In this document: positions 56,266 to 64,000 of the stretch, piece by piece | Layout of the letters: every line of letters starts with the position of its first letter | Numbering within the stretch: the first letter of the stretch is position 1 | Made by a program: the position numbers and the translations under genes | The notes under the pieces: model-generated | The model's input: the letters and a program-made list of their open reading frames with translations, nothing else | Database searches by the model: none | Told to the model about the DNA's origin: nothing | Assembly: GCA_020427155.1 (NCBI GenBank) | Contig: JAGQOW010000006.1 | Coordinates: forward strand, 1 to 64,000 | Direction: 5' to 3' | DNA: 64,000 nucleotides | DNA from: Planctomycetales bacterium | GTDB lineage: Bacteria; Planctomycetota; Planctomycetia; Pirellulales; Lacipirellulaceae

Positions 56266-59066
56266 TGTCCGAAGCTGAGGTAGCCAACATCACGATCAAT
56301 GGCATTTCAGGCCGGGTAGCTGCAGGCACATCGGTTCTTGGGGCGGCCTCGCAGATGGGGATCGAGATACCTACACTCTGCCACCATACCGCTCTGTCGC
56401 CCGTCGGTTCCTGTCGCCTGTGCGTCGTGGAGATAGAAGGTCGAGACGGTCAACACCCGGCGTGTGTTGAACCGGTAAGAGATGGAATGTGCGTCGCGAC
56501 CGAATCGAACGCCCTCGCCGCAGCGCGGCGGTTTATCCTTGAAATGCTAGTTCAGAACTATGTCGACGAAACAAGCCGTACAGGACCGGAAGGCGAAAAT
56601 GAGCTGCGGCGCTGGCTGCGATACTACGATGTCCCTATTCGAGACCAAAGGGAAACACGGCGACGATATTCCGTCGATAGCGATCCCAACCCCTTCATAC
56701 GCGTCGACCTGAATCAGTGCATACTTTGTACCCGGTGCGTCCGAGCCTGTGACGAGATTCAGGGACGATTTGTTTGGGACATCGGCCAGCGCGGGCACGA
56801 TACCAGAATCATTGCAGGGCTCGATACCTCGTTACTCGAAGCTCGCTGCGAGTCTTGCGGTGCTTGTGTGGCCGTCTGCCCAACTGGCGCCTTGGAAGAC
56901 CGCATGTCCTTCGGTCTGGGACCGCCTGACAAGAAGGTTCGTACCACCTGCGGCTACTGCGGGGTCGGGTGCCAAATGGACCTCAACATCAAGTCTGGTC
57001 AGGTCGTGGGGGTTTCGTCCGATTCGTCCGCGCCGGTCAACGGCATCTCGCTCTGTGTAAAGGGGCGCTACGGTTATGACTTTTTGCACCATCCCGAGCG
57101 ACTCACTCAGCCGCAAGTACGTCAGTATCTGCTTGACAATCTCTCTCCGGAAGCCAGGCCAGCGGACCGGGGGCCATGGGTTGCTGTCGACTGGCCTCAG
57201 GCGATCGGAGTCATTGCCAAGCGGATGTCCGAAATACTGGGAGAGTCTGGCCCGAATACGGTGGCCTGCCTTTCGTCGGCAAAATGCACGAACGAAGAGA
57301 ACTACTTGATGCAAAAGCTTGCACGGCAAGTCCTGCGAACGAATAACGTGGACCATTGTGCACGGCTCTGCCATTCTTCCACGGTCGCAGGACTTGGCAT
57401 GGCGTTTGGAAGCGGGGCGATGAGCAACTCGATGGACGATATCGTCGAACATGCCAGAGCTGTGCTTGTGATTGGGTCGAACACCACTGAACAGCATCCG
57501 GTGTTTGGAGCCATGTTACGACAGGCCGTGTTGCGGCGCGGGGTCAAGCTGGTTGTGGCTGATCCGCGCTGCATCGATCTCGCAGAATTCGCAACACTGC
57601 ATCTCCGCCAACGGCCTGGAACTGACGTGGCATTGATCAACGGCCTGATGCACCTGGCTTTAAAGAATAACTGGCACGATCAAGAGTTTATTGCTGAGCG
57701 CTGCGAAGGGTTTGCCGATCTTGAGCAAACTCTGAAAGCATATTCTCCTGAGGCCGTAAGCCAGATCACCGGAATATCAGAGAGCGCATTGCAGGAAGCA
57801 GCCAGAGTGCTTTGCACCAACCGCCCTATGGCTGTCATTTGGGCTATGGGCATCACGCAGCACACGACTGGTGTAATCAACGTATTGTCGCTAGCCAACC
57901 TGCAAATGTTGCTCGGCAATCTCGGAATTGCTGGCGGAGGGGTCAATCCTTTGCGCGGACAGAACAATGTTCAAGGCGCTTGCGACATGGGCGCATTGCC
58001 CAATGTGTTTCCCGGTTACCAACAAACAGGCAACCCGGAGGTGAGGGAAAAGTTTGCATCGGCCTGGCGACTCGACGGAACCGGCTCGACCGAAGCAGCG
58101 GCGGGATTGACGGTCACCGAGATGATCGAAGCAGCTGGTCGCGGCGACGTCCGAGCACTCTATATTATGGGCGAGGACCCCGTGATGACGGAGCCCGACT
58201 GCAACCATGCCAAACAATGTATGAGTAAAGCTGAATTCATCGTGTTGCAAGAGATCTTTCCCTCGGAAACCTCGCTGTACGCCGACGTCTTGCTGCCAGG
58301 AGCAGCCTTTGCCGAAAAGTCTGGTACCTTTACTAACACAGAGAGGCGCATTCAGCCAGTGCGTCAGGCAATCGAGCCTCCTGGAAACGCTCGCCCCGAC
58401 GGGAGCATCCTCTGCGACGTGGCCCAAACGTTGCTCGAGCGCCAGTCGATGAAGCCGACGGGCCCTTATGCCGATTGGAAGTACGACTCGCCTGCAGATA
58501 TTCTCGACGAGATCGCGGCCCTTACCCCCTCGTACGCCGGCGTCCATTGGTCGCGAATCGAGGGGAATGAACGACTGCAGTGGCCGGTCACTGCGGCCGA
58601 TCATCCAGGCACGCCGATCCTCCATGTCAGTCAGTTTACCCGAGGGAAAGGGAAGTTCCACGCCGTCGAGCACTTGCCTGCAGAAGAACTTCCTGATGCC
58701 GATTACCCGTTGTTGCTTACCACCGGCAGAGTACTCTACCACTGGCATGGAGGCGAACTTACGCGTCGAGCCAAAGGGCTAGCTGCAGCCTATCCCGAAA
58801 CTTGTGTGGAAGTGTCGCCAGGCGATGCCAGACGCCTACAAATCTGCGACAAAGAACCTGTATGCGTTAAATCGAGGCGTGGGCTGATGAAGGCGCGAGC
58901 GATTGTGACCGACCGCGTTCCCGAGGGAGTGGTATTCGGTAGCTTTCACTTTCCTGAAGAACATAACGTGAACAATCTTACAATTTGCGCACTGGATCCC
59001 GTGGCGAAGATTCCTGAGTACAAGGTTTGCGCCGTGAGCGTCGAGGCGATCGGCGCCGCAGGCTAG
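56265..59066 (+). CDS. Formate dehydrogenase, molybdenum catalytic subunit (FdsA-like)
   Basis: 933 residues from a GTG. Domain order: [2Fe-2S] ferredoxin domain (CHHTALSPVGSCRLC), then His/Cys-ligated clusters including two ferredoxin-type motifs (CILCTRCVRACD; CESCGACVAVCP), the molybdopterin-proximal cluster (CGYCGVGC), and a bis-MGD catalytic domain. The Mo ligand appears to be Cys in NVDHCARLCHSST followed by the catalytic His; there is no selenocysteine codon. It oxidises formate to CO2 in the cytoplasm. With the fused NAD subunit and the FNT channel it makes a complete formate module. Confidence 0.93.
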   Translation: MSEAEVANITINGISGRVAAGTSVLGAASQMGIEIPTLCHHTALSPVGSCRLCVVEIEGRDGQHPACVEPVRDGMCVATESNALAAARRFILEMLVQNYVDETSRTGPEGENELRRWLRYYDVPIRDQRETRRRYSVDSDPNPFIRVDLNQCILCTRCVRACDEIQGRFVWDIGQRGHDTRIIAGLDTSLLEARCESCGACVAVCPTGALEDRMSFGLGPPDKKVRTTCGYCGVGCQMDLNIKSGQVVGVSSDSSAPVNGISLCVKGRYGYDFLHHPERLTQPQVRQYLLDNLSPEARPADRGPWVAVDWPQAIGVIAKRMSEILGESGPNTVACLSSAKCTNEENYLMQKLARQVLRTNNVDHCARLCHSSTVAGLGMAFGSGAMSNSMDDIVEHARAVLVIGSNTTEQHPVFGAMLRQAVLRRGVKLVVADPRCIDLAEFATLHLRQRPGTDVALINGLMHLALKNNWHDQEFIAERCEGFADLEQTLKAYSPEAVSQITGISESALQEAARVLCTNRPMAVIWAMGITQHTTGVINVLSLANLQMLLGNLGIAGGGVNPLRGQNNVQGACDMGALPNVFPGYQQTGNPEVREKFASAWRLDGTGSTEAAAGLTVTEMIEAAGRGDVRALYIMGEDPVMTEPDCNHAKQCMSKAEFIVLQEIFPSETSLYADVLLPGAAFAEKSGTFTNTERRIQPVRQAIEPPGNARPDGSILCDVAQTLLERQSMKPTGPYADWKYDSPADILDEIAALTPSYAGVHWSRIEGNERLQWPVTAADHPGTPILHVSQFTRGKGKFHAVEHLPAEELPDADYPLLLTTGRVLYHWHGGELTRRAKGLAAAYPETCVEVSPGDARRLQICDKEPVCVKSRRGLMKARAIVTDRVPEGVVFGSFHFPEEHNVNNLTICALDPVAKIPEYKVCAVSVEAIGAAG

Positions 59067-59103
59067 CGAGGCATTCGCTACCTGGCGGGCCCAAAGGTTC
59101 TGG

Positions 59104-59577
59104 CTACACTTCCGGCAAGGCCGAATCGGCAAAGGCTGCCATGATGTCTGTCGTAGACACCAGCCCCAACAGCCGGCCGTGGCTGTCTACGACCGGCACA
59201 CGATGCACCCGGTTGCGAAGCATTTTGCTAGCGACGCTAGAAAGCAAAGCATCAGGGCCCACCGAAGCGACATCGACCGACATGATCTGCTCGATCGATT
59301 CGTGTGTCGTATTGCGAACAAGCCACTGAGCAAGCCAGGCACTTGCTGTTCCGGTTTCTTCGAGGCTTTCGAACTCCTCGTCGATATCCTTGGTCAGTTC
59401 GACGATATCGCTCGATGATATCATACCGACACAGACGTTATGCCGATCGACCACCGGCAGAGCGGAAACCTGATTTTCGACCATCAATTTCAAAGCGCTG
59501 TGAACCGTGTCCCCCGGATCTACCGTTACGACTTCCTGGCACATGACGTCTTTCGCGCGTTGCTGATAGATCCTCAT
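59104..59577 (-). CDS. CBS-pair protein
   Basis: 157 residues from the ATG at 59577. Two CBS domains (about 10-65 and 95-150) form a single Bateman module and there is no catalytic domain. Repeated blocks VSALPVVDRHNVCVGMISS and VHRVPVVDSHGRLLGLVST flank the adenosine-nucleotide pocket. Such proteins sense AMP/ATP or NAD and control partners. A similar stand-alone CBS protein, Hrp1, belongs to the mycobacterial DosR regulon. Confidence 0.88.
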   Translation of the reverse strand: MRIYQQRAKDVMCQEVVTVDPGDTVHSALKLMVENQVSALPVVDRHNVCVGMISSSDIVELTKDIDEEFESLEETGTASAWLAQWLVRNTTHESIEQIMSVDVASVGPDALLSSVASKMLRNRVHRVPVVDSHGRLLGLVSTTDIMAAFADSALPEV

Positions 59578-59612
59578 ACTCTCACCAGTTCTCCGGCAAA
59601 TCCCTGTTGCTC

Positions 59613-60110
59613 TCAAGACTCGGCCCACAGATGGACGAAATCTACGGCCGAAATGATTCCTAGCAGATGATTCTCCTCGTCTAAAACGAGCACACGGTGG
59701 ACACCGATTTCAGTCATCCGCCGGGCAATCTCCTTCACCGGAGTCTCAAGTTCCACGGTCACCAGGTCGCTGGACATTACCTCGTCAACACGTACGTCCC
59801 CAAATTCTTCCAAGGCAAACGCAGAAACACGGACGCTCTCCCACTGCTGCAAGTCAGGATTGAAATGCTTGGCGACTTCAGAATTGGCCTCGGCCGACTC
59901 TTCAGCATGTTCCTGTTCGTAGGAAAGAATGTCACTGGCGCAGATCAAACCGACGCACTTCGACCGCCCATCCATCACCGGCAAACCGGTAACGTGACTC
60001 TCTGTCATGAGGCTAAGCGCATCGCGTAGAGTATCCTGAGGTGCAACCGTAACGACATCACGCTGCATAATGTCGGCAGCGACCAATTTGGCCAACTCGG
60101 ACTTTGTCAT
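59613..60110 (-). CDS. CBS-pair protein
   Basis: 165 residues, ATG after GGAGTAGG. Two CBS domains (about 12-70 and 105-160) with an acidic linker between them (EHAEESAEANSE). It is related to the CBS gene just downstream and the two may form a heteromeric sensor. A short inverted repeat GACGAG/CTCGTC (60140-60159) lies between this gene and fbp. Confidence 0.88.
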   Translation of the reverse strand: MTKSELAKLVAADIMQRDVVTVAPQDTLRDALSLMTESHVTGLPVMDGRSKCVGLICASDILSYEQEHAEESAEANSEVAKHFNPDLQQWESVRVSAFALEEFGDVRVDEVMSSDLVTVELETPVKEIARRMTEIGVHRVLVLDEENHLLGIISAVDFVHLWAES

Positions 60111-60359
60111 CTCCTACTCCTTCTCCTCTACGTCAGCAGGACGAGTTGTTAGACTCGTCTGCCCTCTCAGTCGACTAAACCTTGCTCGGATGTTTTACCA
60201 CGAATCGTAGTTGCAGCACAAACCTCGTGGCTCAAAACAGCCTGGCACCAGAGGCAACCCGTACCCCCCGCGCCACTGGTAAAGAAGAAATCGCTTAATC
60301 CGTCCGCAAAACCTGCGCAGCCCAACGCAAGGAGCCGGCAATTGGTCCTCAACTGGCTG

Positions 60360-61403
60360 TCAGGCCCTGGCAACTTGACGGGTAAACTGTTGGAATTCGT
60401 TCATCTCGGCCTTGCTTCCGATCATCAGGGGAGTCCGCTGGTGAATCGATCGCGGTACGATCTCCATGATTCTCTCGGATCCGTTGGTAGCCATCCCACC
60501 GGCTTGCTCGGCAATAAAGGCAACCGGGTTGGCTTCGTACAGCAGGCGGAGTTTCCCCTGAGGGTTGCTCGCCGTCGGCGGATAAAGGAATACTCCTCCT
60601 TTGAGCAAAGTACGGTGAAAGTCGGCAACGAGAGAGCCAATGTAGCGCAGCGCGTACTGACGCCCTGCCCTCCCACTACGCAGATACTCAAGATAGTTGC
60701 GGTATTCTTCGGGAAAAGAATCCCAATAGGCATCATTGGATGAATAGATTTTTCCTTGCTCCGGCATGCGGATGTTCTCATGGCTGAGGACGTAAGCGCC
60801 GACCGTCGGGTCGAGCGTAAAGCCATGTACCCCGTGTCCTGTAGTGTAAACCAGGATCGTCGACGAACCGTAGACCACATAGCCGGCGGCCAGTTGTTTG
60901 ACTCCCGGTTGCAAAACGGCAACGTTGGGGTCGGCCGGAGGATAGGCCTCGAGGGGCATGGCGAGAATCGAAAAGATCGTTCCCACGCTGACATTGACGT
61001 CGATATTCGAGGAACCATCGAGCGGATCAAAGAGCACCACGTATTTTCCCGGTCCCGAACGACCGTCGAACAGGATCGCCTCTTCGTTCTCTTCCGAAGC
61101 GATGAGGGCCACGTTCTCGCGCACTCCCAAGCAATGCACCATCGCCCCGTCGGCATAGACATCGAGCTTCTGCTGTTCCTCGCCTTGAACATTCCTGTTT
61201 CCGGCAGCACCGCAAATGTCGAGCAACCCGGCTCTCCGGACTCGAGCTTCAGTCATCTTGGTAGCTAGCGTAATGCCCGACAAGAGCCACGAAAAACTGC
61301 CCGTTGCATCAGGCGAGTGCTTCTGCTGTTGCGCGAGGATATGCTGTTCCACCGTACTGATCGTGTAATCTTTTGCATCGGTCAACGACAAACTTTTTGT
61401 CAT
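60360..61403 (-). CDS. fbp: Fructose-1,6-bisphosphatase, class I
   Basis: 347 residues. The metal/phosphate block is FDPLDGSSNIDVNVSVGTIFS and the substrate block GVFLYPP; EENEEAI provides another metal ligand. It dephosphorylates fructose-1,6-bisphosphate for gluconeogenesis in the cytoplasm. It starts 18 bases after the aldolase stop, so both are one transcript. The pairing with class I aldolase implies a gluconeogenic or sugar-storage direction when this island is active. Confidence 0.95.
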   Translation of the reverse strand: MTKSLSLTDAKDYTISTVEQHILAQQQKHSPDATGSFSWLLSGITLATKMTEARVRRAGLLDICGAAGNRNVQGEEQQKLDVYADGAMVHCLGVRENVALIASEENEEAILFDGRSGPGKYVVLFDPLDGSSNIDVNVSVGTIFSILAMPLEAYPPADPNVAVLQPGVKQLAAGYVVYGSSTILVYTTGHGVHGFTLDPTVGAYVLSHENIRMPEQGKIYSSNDAYWDSFPEEYRNYLEYLRSGRAGRQYALRYIGSLVADFHRTLLKGGVFLYPPTASNPQGKLRLLYEANPVAFIAEQAGGMATNGSERIMEIVPRSIHQRTPLMIGSKAEMNEFQQFTRQVARA

Positions 61404-61421
61404 GGTTCGAGACCTCTATAG

Positions 61422-62471
61422 TCAGGCGATAGTGATTTCTGGATCGAGAAAAACGTCTTGAATGGTGTTGAGCAGTTGCACGCCTTCCTCCATGGGGCGC
61501 TGAAAAGCTTTGCGTCCGCTGATCAGTCCCATGCCGCCGGCGCGTTTGTTGATCACGGCTGTCCGCACGGCTTGAGCCAGGTCGTCCGCTCCCCCCGACG
61601 CTCCGCCCGAGTTTATCAGCCCACTGCGCCCCATGTAGCAATTCACCACCTGGTATCGACACAAGTCGATGGGGTGATCGGTAGTCAGTTGCTCGTACAC
61701 AAGTGGCGAAGTCTTGCCGAACTTTAGCGCCAGATAGCCGCCATTGTTCTCGGCTTGTTTTTGCTTGATGATGTCGGCTTTGATGGTTACGCCCAGATGA
61801 TTCGCCTGACCGGTAAGATCAGCCGACACGTGATAGTCTTTGTCGGTCTTAAACGCGCTGTTGCGCAAATAGCACCAGAGTATCGTGGCCATGCCAAGTT
61901 GATGGGCCTCTTCAAAGGCCTCGGCGACGCCAACAATCTGGCGATTTGATTCTTCCGAGCCATAGTAGATCGTTGCGCCAACGGCTGCTGCGCCCTGATC
62001 GTAAGCCTCTTGGACGCGCCCGAACATGACTTGATCGAACGAAGAGGGGTAGGTTAGGAGTTCGTTATGGTTGATCTTTGCCACGAACGGGATCTTATGC
62101 GCGTACTTTCGGGCCACAGCTCCTAGCACCCCAAATGTTGAAGCCACAGCATTGCAGCCGCCCTCGATGGCCAGCTTGACGATGTTTTCGGGATCAAAGT
62201 AGATGGGATTCGGCGCAAACGAAGCGCCTGCGGAGTGCTCAATCCCTTGATCGACAGGGAGAATGGAGAGGTATCCGGTATTCTTTAGCCGCCCGTGGCC
62301 AATCAGCCGCTGTAAGTTGCCCAAGACTCGAATACTTCGGTCCGAAGGCCCAAAAATCTCGTCCACCGAATTTGGCGACGGCAAGTGCAACGACTCTTTA
62401 GTTACACCCTGACAGCTATGGCCAAGCAACGAGTCTGCCTCCTTGCCCAGCAACTCGACAATCCGCTCCAT
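61422..62471 (-). CDS. fbaB: Class I fructose-bisphosphate aldolase (FbaB/DhnA type)
   Basis: 349 residues from the ATG at 62471, which has GGAGG at seven to eight bases; an ORF start at 62651 is not supported. Blocks include [27 protein letters not shown] and the phosphate-binding [10 protein letters not shown] Lys in the VAKINHNE or LALKFGK stretch is the Schiff-base candidate. It makes or splits fructose-1,6-bisphosphate reversibly without a metal. It is the upstream gene of the fbaB-fbp unit. Confidence 0.94.
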   Translation of the reverse strand: MERIVELLGKEADSLLGHSCQGVTKESLHLPSPNSVDEIFGPSDRSIRVLGNLQRLIGHGRLKNTGYLSILPVDQGIEHSAGASFAPNPIYFDPENIVKLAIEGGCNAVASTFGVLGAVARKYAHKIPFVAKINHNELLTYPSSFDQVMFGRVQEAYDQGAAAVGATIYYGSEESNRQIVGVAEAFEEAHQLGMATILWCYLRNSAFKTDKDYHVSADLTGQANHLGVTIKADIIKQKQAENNGGYLALKFGKTSPLVYEQLTTDHPIDLCRYQVVNCYMGRSGLINSGGASGGADDLAQAVRTAVINKRAGGMGLISGRKAFQRPMEEGVQLLNTIQDVFLDPEITIA

Positions 62472-62951
62472 GAGATAACCCTCCGCTGAAGTTTGACGTA
62501 TCCGCACAGACACACGACCAATAGTGTGCCAGAATCGCTCGCTAGCGCGGCTAGAACTACGAGCCTCGCTGCTCAAAAACCTCGCCTCTACCAGGACATA
62601 AGCCCGTTCCGTTGCTTGACGTCGCCGCGCTGGCAACAAGTATCGAGTCAATCGGTTCCACTCAGGAAACGGGCCTACGACACCGTTGAAGGGTGAGCAA
62701 CATTCGTGCCATTTCAGAGAAAGCTGCTACCATCAGGCAACACAGTGACGGCTCTCCAAACTGAACCGATTATGCCGCGTTGAGAGGAACGAGCGCAACA
62801 AAGGCTGCTGCTAGTCGTCTAAGAAGCACGACCAAGCAAGAAGAGGGTCCGACGAATTGAGACTACTACGCCAGGGCAGCTGCGAGACAGGCTTTCGAGT
62901 GGCCTGCTCGCACAATCAAACCGCTGCGGAATCAGTAGGAACCAAGGAGTC
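62472..62951. other. Region upstream of fbaB
   Basis: 480 bases with the fbaB promoter expected. A degenerate copy of the island palindrome (TGTGCGGATACGTCAA on the minus strand, 62508-62493, 11 of 16 bases) lies so close to the start that its relevance is doubtful. No gene was seen. Confidence 0.45.
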
Positions 62952-63443
62952 CTAGTCAGATTCAAGGGGAACTGTCGGCAGGTGGACCCCATGGACGTCG
63001 ACAAGTTTCCATCTCACAGCGTTCAATCGCTCTGACAGCACGGTTGCCGTGCGCCGCATAAACCGATAGCCGAATTGGGGATTCTGCTCGCAGATCTCAA
63101 GTAGTTTTTCACCGTCAAACGCTATGGCCTTCACTGGAGTCAGCGTACGAGCCGTGTCAGAGAGCTTGGCCTGTCCCAACAAGGGAGACCACCCGATGAG
63201 ATCACCGTCTTGAACTTCCATAATCTGGCGGCAGCCGAGGCCAGTAACGCAAATCACTAACGCGACTTTGCCGCTTACAATTAGATAGACTTCCTTGGCA
63301 GGCTCATCTTCGTTGAAAATCTCGACTCGTTCCTTGAACTCAATTTCTCGTCCAATTTCCGCCAGGTGGCTCAATTGATCATCCGGCAGGTCGCTGAAGA
63401 AGCTGCTGTTCTTCAGTGTATCAATCATCTTTTGGACGGCCAT
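62952..63443 (-). CDS. Cyclic-nucleotide-binding-domain protein without HTH
   Basis: 163 residues, ATG after GGAGAG. A single Crp-type effector domain covers about 12-130 (YLIVSGKVALVI, then DGDLIGWSPLLG); the usual C-terminal helix-turn-helix is missing. The exact cAMP-binding Arg-Ser pair is not clear (LSDTARTLTP). It probably senses a small ligand or redox signal and works by protein contact. Its place between gluconeogenic and PHA genes suggests local regulation. Confidence 0.8.
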   Translation of the reverse strand: MAVQKMIDTLKNSSFFSDLPDDQLSHLAEIGREIEFKERVEIFNEDEPAKEVYLIVSGKVALVICVTGLGCRQIMEVQDGDLIGWSPLLGQAKLSDTARTLTPVKAIAFDGEKLLEICEQNPQFGYRFMRRTATVLSERLNAVRWKLVDVHGVHLPTVPLESD

Positions 63444-63557
63444 GTATCTCTCCAGTGGTTAAGCAAGCCCATATTCACTTCTTCGGAATCGAAAGCAACT
63501 CAGGCTTACAATAATGTTGTCGCTTCGAGATTGTTTATTACGATGGACGATTCTAAC

Positions 63558-64000
63558 CTACGTCTCTTTTCTTTGCGTTGAGTGGTCGGCTATCCAAGCG
63601 GTTGCCTCGGGCCAAAGCTTCTGATGCGATTTGGAACTCACCGCCAGGCCAATATGGCCTGCGTCGACCGACATCGTCTGCACTTCCGCGGAGGAAAGGT
63701 GCCTGGCAATCGCCCGAGTCGAATTGGCAGGTACCAGGTGGTCGTTCTCTGCAACAAGCAGCAGGACGGGACACGTGATAGCAGCTAATCGAATCGGCGA
63801 TTCAGCTAATCGAAGATCTCCCTGGACCAGCCTGTTCTGCCGATACAGCATCTTAACAAACTCCAGGAAGGTTTTGCCAGCGATGGGGATATTGTCTTGC
63901 GACCACTGCTCCATCGCCAGAAAGTTGTTCAAGTAGGCTGGGTTATCCAGGTTTTCGGCAAAGGCCACGTATTTTTCCACAAAGTTCGTGGCAGGCTTCA
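63558..64000 (-). CDS. phaC: Class III polyhydroxyalkanoate synthase, C-terminal part
   Basis: 147 residues of the C-terminal part are visible; the frame stays open to the right edge, where the reading upstream of the apparent GTG continues ...KPATNFVEKY. CPVLLLVAENDHLVP carries the catalytic Asp and GHIGLAVSSK the catalytic His; the Cys nucleophile is beyond the edge. It polymerises 3-hydroxyacyl-CoA into PHA granules. Class III enzymes need PhaE, which may lie in the adjacent sequence. The gene links the island to carbon storage. Confidence 0.85.
   Translation of the reverse strand, partial: KPATNFVEKYVAFAENLDNPAYLNNFLAMEQWSQDNIPIAGKTFLEFVKMLYRQNRLVQGDLRLAESPIRLAAITCPVLLLVAENDHLVPANSTRAIARHLSSAEVQTMSVDAGHIGLAVSSKSHQKLWPEATAWIADHSTQRKET

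Noticed and set aside
60167-60373. 68-codon minus-strand frame with two Cys pairs
   Set aside because: Starts inside the fbp 3' end without a ribosome-binding site; kept out for lack of support, although a small Cys-rich protein cannot be excluded.
62493-62508. Third copy of the TGTGCG palindrome before fbaB
   Set aside because: Only 11 of 16 bases match and it lies too close to the start codon to be a convincing activator or repressor site.
1-64000. CRISPR array, transposase or prophage
   Set aside because: No regularly spaced direct repeats, DDE-type transposase, integrase or phage structural genes were seen.

Overview
The window reads as chromosomal DNA of a planctomycete, most likely of the Pirellulales. 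The pointers are a DUF1559 protein with a prepilin-type N-terminus and its small lipoprotein partner, three secreted proteins with PEP-CTERM sorting tails (two with dockerin-like calcium repeats), a short planctomycete-type FlgM, a 1228-residue SecA, frequent GTG starts and Kdo-lipid A genes (kdsA, waaA). Genes lie in short runs on both strands. No rRNA, tRNA, CRISPR array, transposase or phage gene was recognised.

Left part (1-11.5 kb): rpmE (cut by the edge), an acyltransferase, a cupin, kdsA translationally coupled to a transglutaminase-fold lipoprotein, a likely small RNA at 5201-5297, a membrane-anchored VWA protein, then a run with a probable non-heme iron halogenase of the SyrB2 type, an SDR, an EEP-family hydrolase and cardiolipin synthase. 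The halogenase is the most striking gene: the iron-ligand carboxylate of the H-x-D motif is Ala.

Middle part (11.5-49 kb): PEP-CTERM proteins, a second VWA protein, large exported proteins (one alpha/beta hydrolase lacks its nucleophile serine), an HD phosphohydrolase, purB, a secreted GH57/CBM25 amylase-like enzyme, a TolC-type channel, fur, flgM, an EF-hand protein, ispH, a prolyl oligopeptidase, a translationally coupled radical SAM/flavoprotein pair, a three-gene ABC-2 exporter, a rhomboid-like protein without a visible serine dyad, waaA and secA.

Right part (50-64 kb): an island that looks like a low-oxygen or resting-state carbon and formate module. It holds a formate/nitrite channel, a two-domain kinase with the architecture of mycobacterial Rv2004c, a DksA-type protein, protein-isoaspartate methyltransferase, a two-gene formate dehydrogenase (NuoE-NuoF fusion plus molybdenum subunit), two CBS-pair proteins, FBPase, class I FBP aldolase, a cyclic-nucleotide-binding protein without an HTH, and a class III PHA synthase running off the right edge. 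Two near-identical palindromes (TGTGCGAATTCGCACA and TGTGCGTATTCGCACG) sit upstream of the channel and between the dksA-like and pcm genes and may mark a shared Crp/Fnr-family regulon.

Long non-coding stretches are at 4557-5352, 32244-32988 and 48995-50237. The first and last share a GGGACAA-containing inverted repeat. All family assignments come from reading motifs by eye; no search or alignment was run.
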